This document shows, piece by piece, positions 26,517 through 34,619 of a DNA stretch of 64,000 bases (its first letter is position 1; every line of letters begins with the position of its first letter). The DNA is from Bacteroidales bacterium (lineage in GTDB: Bacteria > Bacteroidota > Bacteroidia > Bacteroidales > UBA932), in the NCBI GenBank assembly GCA_023667095.1, contig JAMPAT010000008.1:1-64000 (forward strand), read 5' to 3'. The notes below the pieces were generated by a model. The model did not search any database. It was not told the DNA's origin and was given only the letters and a program-made list of their open reading frames with translations. The translations under genes and the position numbers were made by a program.

Positions 26517-27221
26517 TTACAAAATCTTAGCCAAAGAACTAAGTGAATGATACTGTGACCGATATCCGGTAACAGTGTCCAGCAGGAGATACCTAATGTG
26601 AATCTGAAACACATCGAGGTCTGTTCTTGTTCGAGGAATCACAAAAGAAATCTCAGAGCTGGCGCCATTTGGGACTGATGAGGAAAGGAAGTTTCTCATC
26701 TTGCCTGGATGCCGACCAACACTAGGCTCCTCAATCTGAATCTTGCCCAGAACCCTGTACCGGATGAACTTATTTGTACCGCACAAAGTCAACTTGAACT
26801 TCAACTCCAGCTCAAATAACGAGACCGTCTCCGCCCTGACAAAATCCAACGAGAATATAGGAAACGGCTCAAATCGCTTTGGGGTAGGAGTGTGCTCATT
26901 CCCCAGCTGAGCAAACCCGTGATACGCCGACACAAACAGATTATATCCACTGATACTGTTCCCATCCCCGTATGGCGGACGATGAGCAGCAACCCCATCA
27001 GCATAACGCCTCCACTTCTCCTGAGCCTCACCTGACAAATCCTTCCAGGCCCTGATAGCCCTATGATGCAGAGCCTTCTGCTCCAGCTGCTCCGCAGTCC
27101 CGGCAAACTCAGAATAAGCCTTGCTCCTGAAATAACACACACCATTCCGGTGATAATAGGTCACATCACCTACCGACGACCAGCAATCAGAAAAACGAGT
27201 ATTAGGATAAAATCTTGGCAT
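26517..27221 (-). CDS. DUF6266-related protein
   Basis: A 234-residue protein starting MPRFYPNTRF. The N-terminal ~90 residues have the same plan as the two DUF6266-like proteins nearby: a short motif before an exposed strand pair (GDVTYYHRNGVCYFRSKAYS), then helices with the conserved Trp in IRAWKDLSGEAQEKWRRYAD. The remainder is beta-rich. The longer frame up to 27404 is rejected, since its extra residues are low-complexity and come from a GC-rich non-coding stretch. It is the third related protein in the element. Confidence 0.55.
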   Translation of the reverse strand: MPRFYPNTRFSDCWSSVGDVTYYHRNGVCYFRSKAYSEFAGTAEQLEQKALHHRAIRAWKDLSGEAQEKWRRYADGVAAHRPPYGDGNSISGYNLFVSAYHGFAQLGNEHTPTPKRFEPFPIFSLDFVRAETVSLFELELKFKLTLCGTNKFIRYRVLGKIQIEEPSVGRHPGKMRNFLSSSVPNGASSEISFVIPRTRTDLDVFQIHIRYLLLDTVTGYRSQYHSLSSLAKIL

Positions 27222-27740
27222 AACAGGCAAATTGAAGGCCCTCAGAGGGGCGGTTTTCGCTTCTGCGAAGCAGAGGCGGAAACAGTCCACAAATGCCATA
27301 GGAGCCAAAGCCGTAGGCTGCGGCAGGTGGCGGACGCACAAACGTTCGGACGAGAGATAAGGGGCACTCCGCCACAGGCACAAAGGGTAGAGTAGAATCA
27401 CCAACCTTACAACGCCGATACCTTGCGGACGCAGGGGCTTTCTCTACTGACTGAGCCTGCGAAGGAAGTGGTGAAAGTCACTGAGGAAGCCCGCCCGATA
27501 GGGCTAAGGCAGCAGTTTACTGAAGGACGAACAATCTTGATGTGGGTGACATCCCTCTCATTGTGGTTCTTACTTTCTGCGGGGCGTCATCCTTTGTGTC
27601 AGCAAAGGATGTTGAGCGAGCGAAGGGGCAAAGGGGGTGCCTGCTCCTGGAGCGAACTCACCAACTGCTGCCGCCTCGACAGAGCACTTTACTTGCTGAG
27701 GGTCTTTCGTTGCTGATAATCAGTAAGTTAATATAATTCG

Positions 27741-27787
27741 AATTGTGTAATCAGCCCACAGCGTAGCTCTTGGGATGTTACACAATT
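27741..27787. repeat. 10-bp perfect inverted repeat with an inner stem
   Basis: AATTGTGTAA (27741-27750) and TTACACAATT (27778-27787) flank a 27-base loop that itself contains CCCA and TGGG. It may be a cruciform, terminator-like or protein-binding site. Confidence 0.6.
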
Positions 27788-27801
27788 AAGTTTGGATTAT
27801 G

Positions 27802-27821
27802 TTTAATCTTGCGGGATTAAA
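27802..27821. repeat. 7-bp stem-loop
   Basis: TTTAATC (27802-27808) and GATTAAA (27815-27821) with a 6-base loop, just after the larger inverted repeat. Confidence 0.5.
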
Positions 27822-27909
27822 CCACTGCCGTTGATGCGAGTGATGCCTTGTGCTCTGGCGTTTTAAAATTAATTCCTATATTTAAAAGTTCTTTATGTCT
27901 AACTGATAA

Positions 27910-28497
27910 ATGTTTAGTCTTATAAAAGGTAATACTGTTCTGCTTATTATAATCGCAATTATGCTGGGTTGCAGTCTGTTTTTCAATTACACGAACTTTT
28001 AGCAGATTCAGGTTTTGAGACAGGAGAATACCAATCTGTGGGTAAAGATTGATTCTGTTCAGAAGATTTGTAGCAAGAAACCTCAGAAGCAGACATCTAG
28101 TGCTCCAGCGGCTAATTCAGCCACTACCGGTAGCGCATTTCTTGATTTCCTGATTCAGATGGGAGAAGAAGAGGCTAAAGATGCTGCAAAAGAAAGGGCT
28201 AAGCAAAAGGTTGTAGTATCAACGAAATATCGCCTTGAGGACAGATATGTTTCGTACAAAGTTCAGGAGCCAGAACTCATAGGTGATCAGGCTGGCGAAG
28301 TAGTACTGAATATTTCTGTTGATTATTCAGGAGATGTGAAATCTGCAAAACTGCAGAGTTCCACAGGAATTACAAATGAAGAAGTGATTGAGGCTTGCAA
28401 GAAAGCAGCTTTGAAGACTTCTTTCAATTATAATTCTGATATAGGCTATAATACAAAACAGTCTGGAACAATAACTTACATTTTTACGGCTAAGTAG
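27910..28497 (+). pseudogene. TonB C-terminal-like lipoprotein with in-frame amber stop
   Basis: From ATG 27910 the frame encodes a membrane/lipoprotein signal (TVLLIIIAIMLGC), then reaches a TAG at 28000-28002. It continues unbroken with QIQVLRQENTNLWVKIDS (coiled coil) and a C-terminal domain of the TonB_C type (GEVVLNISVDYSGDVKSAKL, then a closing beta strand TITYIFTAK). The 160 residues after the stop form a complete soluble domain. Without readthrough it would lack its export signal, so the gene is probably inactive. It is the only rightward gene between the lysis block and the NurA-HerA operon, and the two converge. Confidence 0.55.
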
Positions 28498-28508
28498 ATG
28501 CTATAATA

Positions 28509-31109
28509 TTAAAAATAGAATCCGTAGTCTTTTAAATAGCTTATTAATTCTTCAAGATAACGATTTCTATTATCATCATAAGGTTCCTTCTTCGTAATTG
28601 CTTTTCTGAACCATGTTGCAAGTTCAGATTCTTGTTCATTTAAAGATTCTTCTTCAGGAAGTCTATAATTTTTTTCAAGGAAAATCTTGAAGTCGCCACA
28701 TAGGTTCAGGAACTCATATTCTGAGCAGTTGTGAGGGTAATGAGCATATTCCTCCTGAAGATTTTCAATTTGTTTCGCTTCTTCTGGGTCATAGCCGGGA
28801 AGAGCGTCTCTTCGTGTATGATTATATATCCATCTTGCCAATGAAGCTTCATCTTCACCGCCAGATGCAAAAGGCCAGCGCTTATAATCTGATAGGAATT
28901 TTTTGAGATCCTCCAAACGATTGTCAAAGCTCATACGAGCTCGAACTAACACCTTGTTCGTTAGGCTAGAATGTTCCATTAGACCAGTAGTGGAATCTGT
29001 ATAATGGGCAAATCTCTCTTTGGGATCTGATACTAAAGAAGACATCAAACTTTTGTAGTTAGAGTTTGGAAAATACTCGAGAAGTTTTGCAACCAACTGT
29101 TCGTCAGGGATAGGCTCAGTAGATTGTGATAAAATCATATATGCACAATCTCTTACTGACCCTGTAAACATATTCCATTTACTTAATCCGTACATTCCGG
29201 ATTTTCCGATTGCTACAATTTCATCAGATGCGAGTATGCTTGGCCTTAGCTGGGATGCGTCCTCATACTTATGTTCTGGATATTTATCTTTAAAGAACAT
29301 AAATAGTTCATCCAATGTTACCGGATAATCAATTACATCTAAAATCTCTACCAATTCTTGACAGATATCGACTTTACTCTGTTTAATTTCAAATGTGTCG
29401 TCTTCATCAACTGTAACGTTGAAAATATCCTTTAAAAATGTTCGAGCAATAGATGTGTATATGCGATTGCTGCCGACAATGGAAGGAAGTGATATTCTAA
29501 CATCTCGAGAGTATCTGGCATCAAGAATATCTGTTAACTTATCTAGTATTTCACGTGCTTTTTCTTCGTATTCAGCTTTGATGTAAATTCTCTCACCCTT
29601 TCTACGAATTTTTTTATAGTTTACCACACTCCCTATCAGTCCAACAAAAGCGCTAAAACCATTTTCAAGCATTTCTTCTTTAGCGATTTCATTATATATA
29701 GAAGTTTCCTTTGTCAGGACTAAGGGAGCATTCTCTATGTAATATTTCCAATCTGGTATTGAAGCAAACTCTAATGACTGGTTCAAGTGATATTTTTGTA
29801 TAAGCTGTCTTACTCGTTCTCTAGATACGAAAAATGCTGAAGCAACCTCATCGTTATGATGTGGCTCACCTGTCAATATGCCATATTTGTAGGCATACAA
29901 AGCATCTGTGCGATCAGAAGAAAGCGAAAGGTATGCGGATAATATATATAGCATAGGATATCTTCCGTGCTCCGTTTTGAACGATAGTACAAAGTCAAGC
30001 TCCCGATTGATTAGAAATGGGAAAAGTCTTTCATGATTAAGTCTGCTTATTTCTTCTTCGGAGATATCACAATTTGAAGAGTAAATGGACTTGAACTCCT
30101 GGAGCATATCGTATAGCTCACTTGTGGATTTTTTCTTACCAGGGAACTTTTTACAAAATGACTCATATGAGTATTCTAAGAATGGTATCATATCACGATA
30201 TGACCCCCATGTGTCTTCGCAGAGATGCCGACTTCTTACCGATAATTTACTTTTTAGACGTTCAAATTCAATCTCGAAAAACTCTTTTGCTGCATCACTA
30301 TCCTCTCGCTGTTCATTTGTGTTCTCATCAATTGTGTCATTAGTTGTGGTATCAATTGTAGATAACAATGGCTTGAATCTATCACATAGCCCGCATAATT
30401 CATTAACAGTTTTTCTGCCGCAATTCTTTAGTCTATAAAAATGTGGTAAGCCTTTGTTCCAATATAATATTATACCGCCTAAGGAGAGCAGTCCAGCATT
30501 TTTGCAGCAATGATATGCCCTCTTACTTAAAAGTCCAACTTCAAATAGTGTGTCTATGCTTGTGTCATTTGTTAAGCCATGTTCCGTGGTACTTTCAACT
30601 GTTGTGTTGCAGTTTACGGAATCTCCATGATACTTTAAAGAACTAATTAAACGATTGCTTTCAGCTTCTTCACAGACAGATATAAGTTCTTTTCTGATAT
30701 CTATTCTACAACGTTTTAATATGTATTGTGTGTTTAGATAATGTGCGATATCTTGCACAGTTTCAATTCCTGAACTAGAGCAAGTTTTGTATGTCAGCAA
30801 CATTATTCGCTTGGCTTCAAGCAATTGTTCTATAGTTGTTTCAAATGTTATCCAGTTTGTCGTCTTATCAGAATTTGACAATATGTCTATAGCTTTTCTA
30901 TATGTTTCACATAAAGAGCGCAATTGTATATCTGTGGTGTTTCCACAGTTAGTAATTTCTTTAAATGATCTTTCCACTGAAAATTCATTGATGCTATAAA
31001 GAGTACGTAAACCTACTTTTGAGCAGATGTTGTATCCCTTATTGCCAATGAAACCGAGAGATAGTAGTTCGTCTAACGTTAAATCCCACATGCCATTATT
31101 TGCGATCAA
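28509..31109 (-). CDS. Multi-domain DNA-binding protein with alpha-CTD-like, sigma-4-like and HARE-like parts
   Basis: An 866-residue protein, last gene of the five-gene operon. Residues 8-70 and ~185-255 each resemble the RNA polymerase alpha C-terminal domain (LDELLSLGFIGNKGYNICSK, then FKEITNCG; and LLSKRAYHCCKNAGLLSL, then FYRLKNCGRKTVNELC). Near 430 is a sigma-70 region 4-type helix-turn-helix, VASAFFVSRERVRQLI. Around 610-680 a HARE-type winged helix appears (YPVTLDELFMFFKDKYPEH). The last ~140 residues look like helicase-associated (HA) repeats (LKKFLSDYKRWPFASGGEDE). No enzyme motif is visible. It may recognise DNA or RNA polymerase for the system. Its start overlaps the radical-SAM gene by 14 bases. 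Confidence 0.65.
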   Translation of the reverse strand: MIANNGMWDLTLDELLSLGFIGNKGYNICSKVGLRTLYSINEFSVERSFKEITNCGNTTDIQLRSLCETYRKAIDILSNSDKTTNWITFETTIEQLLEAKRIMLLTYKTCSSSGIETVQDIAHYLNTQYILKRCRIDIRKELISVCEEAESNRLISSLKYHGDSVNCNTTVESTTEHGLTNDTSIDTLFEVGLLSKRAYHCCKNAGLLSLGGIILYWNKGLPHFYRLKNCGRKTVNELCGLCDRFKPLLSTIDTTTNDTIDENTNEQREDSDAAKEFFEIEFERLKSKLSVRSRHLCEDTWGSYRDMIPFLEYSYESFCKKFPGKKKSTSELYDMLQEFKSIYSSNCDISEEEISRLNHERLFPFLINRELDFVLSFKTEHGRYPMLYILSAYLSLSSDRTDALYAYKYGILTGEPHHNDEVASAFFVSRERVRQLIQKYHLNQSLEFASIPDWKYYIENAPLVLTKETSIYNEIAKEEMLENGFSAFVGLIGSVVNYKKIRRKGERIYIKAEYEEKAREILDKLTDILDARYSRDVRISLPSIVGSNRIYTSIARTFLKDIFNVTVDEDDTFEIKQSKVDICQELVEILDVIDYPVTLDELFMFFKDKYPEHKYEDASQLRPSILASDEIVAIGKSGMYGLSKWNMFTGSVRDCAYMILSQSTEPIPDEQLVAKLLEYFPNSNYKSLMSSLVSDPKERFAHYTDSTTGLMEHSSLTNKVLVRARMSFDNRLEDLKKFLSDYKRWPFASGGEDEASLARWIYNHTRRDALPGYDPEEAKQIENLQEEYAHYPHNCSEYEFLNLCGDFKIFLEKNYRLPEEESLNEQESELATWFRKAITKKEPYDDNRNRYLEELISYLKDYGFYF

Positions 31110-33051
31110 ATTCTTGCTTAAGACTATATAGGTGTGTCCCTGGGGTAATTATATCATCTCTAAAGTTGACATAATATGACAGCAATTCTCTTGCATCATC
31201 ATTATTACAAGAAAGTACAGTTTCTTCGTTAATCTTGTTTTGGTGTATCAATTGTTCAACTGATTTCCATTCATCATCTGGGAGTGTCTCCTTGCATCTT
31301 TTCCAACATGCTTCCCAATGTTTTGTCCCTTTTTCTCCGATTTCGTCAAGCCATTTAAAAAAGAAACGATATATAATGAATGTCTCTGGCATCTCAAGTA
31401 ACATCATGTACTGATCTTCTGACTCGCCGAATGCTTCGTAGAAGAATGACTTTCCTCTGCCCACTTTACCTTTTGTACTATTAAGTATAGCTTGTATAGC
31501 TCTAATATACTTGCGGTTCCAAAGTTTACCTATATAGTTTCGATTGTGAGAAAAGTCTTCAGAATCATTGCTGTTCATACGTATTGGATGATATTTCATC
31601 GGGAATGAATAGACATTGATATTCAATTCTTCGCATAATTCAACGTTGATTCTCAGACGTTTGTATAAATCAATAGGGTGATCATTGAAGTTGTATAGCA
31701 GATAATTTGAAAAGTCTTTGATACCAGCCTTTGCACTCATGCGGATGGCACTATCGTATTTTTCCAAAGTTCTCAGGTCATCAAACGCAATTCGTAAAGG
31801 CTTAATTGCAAGACTGGCCAAAAGTTTGGTGTTTTCTTCCGTAAATAGTCTTGCATCTACTCCCTGATTAAAGTCGAGCGTTCTTCTAACCTTTTTCGGT
31901 CTGTGATATTTTAAGACAATATCTTTAAGTTGTTCATACGTGAGCAAAAGATTTTCTTTAGTAGCTGTAGTGAGTTTGTCCACATAATTATCCTTCATAG
32001 CCCTATATATAGCATATGAGTCTTCACCTTTTACTTTCCCGCATAAATCTCTCAACAAGGATTGCAGCTTTCTAGTATATGCTCTGTCATTAATGCCATT
32101 TCGAAGATTCCTTGCAGCGATTTCGATATGGTTCGGTTCCTCGTACATTGCACCTTTACCGAAACCTGCCCTTATTAAGTCTTTAACGATTTCTTCAAAA
32201 TTGTCTGAGGCCAGTACATTATTGTCCATTAGGAGCATATCTCGCTGGTCTCCATAAAGTTCTCTGACTGCATTTACCCTTTCACTAATTTGTATGTATG
32301 GGTTGTATACAGGTTCTAATGTAGGGACAGCGCAAAAAGGACATTTGCGGATACAGCCTCTTGTTAGATATCCGTAGAAGGCATTCCTCATCGGATATTG
32401 ATATTCAATTTCATCAAGAATCGAATAATCTAGTGGTAATTCGTCTATTATTTGTGTGTCACCCTTGTCTAATTGTCCTGGCTTATTCAGAATACCAACG
32501 TGTGGTTTAATCCCAGTTGCAGCTTCAATTTCTTTAGGCTGAATAGAAGCTAGTACCCCTCCAACCATGAGATTCTTGATATCCTTAACTAAGTATTTTG
32601 CGAAATTGATAGTTTCAATAGTTATGTCCCAATAAAATGTGAAGAGAGTTGTAATTCCAACTCTATCCCATTCTGGATTTAACTTCCATGTCCCTTTCCA
32701 ATAGTAGTCTTTTGACTCTATTATTTTTGCAGATGCAAGGATGCTCATTGCTGAATCATCAACCCGGATTTCGTCGTAAGCTATTTTCTTTCTGGTTCTG
32801 ATATATTCATAAATTGAATCCTTACGATATTTCCAGTTGATTTCAGAATCTATTTCATTTAGGGCACTTACACACTTATCCGCTATTCTATCAATAACGA
32901 ATTCTTTTAAATCTCCTTTGTAAAAGACCACTTCCCAGTTCCCCAGATTTCTGTAATAAGTGGCAAGCTTCATTAAACCTACAGGAGGATACTTATTTGA
33001 ATAATTGGGTTCAATCAGCAGAACTTTCCTTATCTTTTTCTTTCTACCCAT
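31096..33051 (-). CDS. Radical SAM protein with B12-binding-like N terminus
   Basis: A 651-residue protein. The start (KVLLIEPNYSNKYPPVGLMK) and LMVGGVLASIQP near residue 162 resemble the cobalamin-binding domain of class B radical SAM enzymes. The radical SAM cluster motif CxxxCxxC is Cys233, Cys237 and Cys240 in YLTRGCIRKCPFCAVP, followed by a TIM-barrel pattern (DMLLMDNNVLASDN, TLDFNQGVDARLF, RIAFDDLRT). About 200 further residues of unknown type follow. It could modify a nucleic acid, protein or small molecule. It sits in the NurA-HerA-GHKL operon, overlapping the previous stop by one base (TAATG). The product is unknown, and viperin homology is not apparent. Confidence 0.8.
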   Translation of the reverse strand: MGRKKKIRKVLLIEPNYSNKYPPVGLMKLATYYRNLGNWEVVFYKGDLKEFVIDRIADKCVSALNEIDSEINWKYRKDSIYEYIRTRKKIAYDEIRVDDSAMSILASAKIIESKDYYWKGTWKLNPEWDRVGITTLFTFYWDITIETINFAKYLVKDIKNLMVGGVLASIQPKEIEAATGIKPHVGILNKPGQLDKGDTQIIDELPLDYSILDEIEYQYPMRNAFYGYLTRGCIRKCPFCAVPTLEPVYNPYIQISERVNAVRELYGDQRDMLLMDNNVLASDNFEEIVKDLIRAGFGKGAMYEEPNHIEIAARNLRNGINDRAYTRKLQSLLRDLCGKVKGEDSYAIYRAMKDNYVDKLTTATKENLLLTYEQLKDIVLKYHRPKKVRRTLDFNQGVDARLFTEENTKLLASLAIKPLRIAFDDLRTLEKYDSAIRMSAKAGIKDFSNYLLYNFNDHPIDLYKRLRINVELCEELNINVYSFPMKYHPIRMNSNDSEDFSHNRNYIGKLWNRKYIRAIQAILNSTKGKVGRGKSFFYEAFGESEDQYMMLLEMPETFIIYRFFFKWLDEIGEKGTKHWEACWKRCKETLPDDEWKSVEQLIHQNKINEETVLSCNNDDARELLSYYVNFRDDIITPGTHLYSLKQEFDRK

Positions 33052-34616
33052 TATTTCTTTGCTAATTCTTTTACAACCATAATTTTAAGCTCTTCAATCA
33101 ATTTTTTATTGCCCTCAGGGCAGTGGTCTGTAAAAGCCTTGAATACTCTACGAACTAAGAAAATTTCTTTTGGAGTCATAGCACCATCAAGTGGAGCAAA
33201 AATATCTACAGGCTTAACAGACGGTTTGGGCTGAGGCGGAGCTGGTGGATCTTCATTTTTTGTAGAATTCCCTTTTGAATTATCTTTTGGTTTAGTATTT
33301 TGCTTCTCTTCAAGTTCTTTTTTATAGAGACCTACCACCTTTTGCGTGCTAGATAGCTCCTCTGCTTTAGTTTCTATTTTTTCGAATTTAGCAGTGGCTG
33401 GTTTAATATTATTGCTGATAGTTTGTGTTTCGCCTTCTGAGTAATCGCCTGATTCAGCCTTTGATGTTAAATCTATAATGTTCTTTACAGCATTTTTAGC
33501 TTCATTGGCAATATTATACAACTTCTTAAGCTCTATAAACTTTACTTTCAACAAATCAAGGAAACGTAGAGATTCAGGTGTAGGAGCGAGACCGGAACGG
33601 CCACTATCGGGTTTGATTTGGTCGTGTAAAATGTGTACCTCTCCATAAAAATAGTTGTTTCCTCTAGCCTCACTGAAGTATTTATTTAATACTGTTTGGT
33701 CGCCAATCTGAATGTTATGTTTACGTAGGCGAATGCCACGGTTCTCATCAGAAGCTGGTATTGCTTTTGAGAATTTCGTTATTGCAAACCATCCCCAAGC
33801 TAGTTCTCCATATTTAGGATCATCTATTATAAAGCATTCAAGGTCCTCTATAGAATCCTCTGTCCCTTCGATTTTGAGGCCATATCTTTTTCTAATATCA
33901 CTCTGCTTATTTACAGAGATGTTTACATACGATAATCCAGTTGAGTATGACTTATATCTTTCTTCTATTGCATTGTAATATCTGCTTTTGAACGGCAATG
34001 CGAAGTCAATGGGAGCAACTTCTCTTAGATAGTCTGTAATCAGCGTTTCATCTAGAAGCTGGTCGTAGTCGGGCTTGATATCCTCGAGATATACTTTAAA
34101 ATAGTGCTCATCTATATTCTCTTCAAGGGGAGTTAGTGTGGTGGCAGCATCCATCAGCTCATTCGCAGAACTGTCATCATTGCTATCTTGCAGAACCTGT
34201 TCTATGAAATCAACATCTAAAACTAATCTAGTTTTTATGGCTTCACCTTTAGCAGAAGTTTCAAAAATAAGTTTTCTACAGTAACCTGCACCAACGAGTC
34301 TACCAATACCGAATTGGCCAGCAGCTGAGATTCCATCTTTAGGAGAATCTGCTATATTCAAAAGGCGCATAGCAACATCATCTGCCGGTATTCCTTGACC
34401 ATTGTCTTCTATTCTTACATCTCGATCTTTCTGATTGATACTTACTGTTACATTACCATCCTTGACTTTATTTAGAACACCCTTCTTTGTGGCACTATAT
34501 ATTGAATCAAGAGCATTTTGTATATATTCTCTATATATGATTTTAGGTTCAGGATACATAGAGAACATTAGTATGTTAAGTAATTGCTTTCCAGTGGTTG
34601 ATTTATATCCTTCCAT
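33051..34616 (-). CDS. GHKL (Hsp90/MutL/MORC-like) ATPase
   Basis: A 521-residue protein with a complete N-terminal GHKL ATP-binding fold: N-box REYIQNALDS (Glu30, Asn34), G1 motif DNGQGI (71-76), and G2 motif GQFGIGRLVGAG (100-111). An S5-like middle region includes FALPFKSRYYNAI and ENRGIRLRKHNIQIGD. A linker with coiled coil and Pro/Lys-rich low complexity (about 400-470) precedes a short helical C-terminal domain. Relatives such as MutL and MORC are ATP-driven clamps in DNA repair or restriction. Here it is the middle gene of an operon with HerA and NurA, 3 bases after the HerA stop. Confidence 0.82.
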   Translation of the reverse strand: MEGYKSTTGKQLLNILMFSMYPEPKIIYREYIQNALDSIYSATKKGVLNKVKDGNVTVSINQKDRDVRIEDNGQGIPADDVAMRLLNIADSPKDGISAAGQFGIGRLVGAGYCRKLIFETSAKGEAIKTRLVLDVDFIEQVLQDSNDDSSANELMDAATTLTPLEENIDEHYFKVYLEDIKPDYDQLLDETLITDYLREVAPIDFALPFKSRYYNAIEERYKSYSTGLSYVNISVNKQSDIRKRYGLKIEGTEDSIEDLECFIIDDPKYGELAWGWFAITKFSKAIPASDENRGIRLRKHNIQIGDQTVLNKYFSEARGNNYFYGEVHILHDQIKPDSGRSGLAPTPESLRFLDLLKVKFIELKKLYNIANEAKNAVKNIIDLTSKAESGDYSEGETQTISNNIKPATAKFEKIETKAEELSSTQKVVGLYKKELEEKQNTKPKDNSKGNSTKNEDPPAPPQPKPSVKPVDIFAPLDGAMTPKEIFLVRRVFKAFTDHCPEGNKKLIEELKIMVVKELAKK

Positions 34617-34619
34617 ATA

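Larger units (their letters stand above)
27222..27909. other. GC-rich non-coding region with stem-loops
   Basis: Nearly 700 bases without a supported gene. The part from 27230 to 27720 is more GC-rich than its surroundings and contains open frames in both directions, none of which resembles a protein I know. Two clear inverted repeats follow (27741-27787 and 27802-27821). It separates the lysis-like block (leftward) from the rightward TonB-like gene, so it could hold divergent control signals. Confidence 0.4.

Noticed and set aside
27222..27404. N-terminal extension of the DUF6266-related gene up to 27404
   Set aside because: The extra residues are unlike the paralogues, which start at the equivalent of 27221.
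27423..27716. 97-codon plus-strand frame in the GC-rich gap
   Set aside because: It has no recognisable domain, a competing frame exists on the same strand, and stop-free length is expected by chance in GC-rich DNA.
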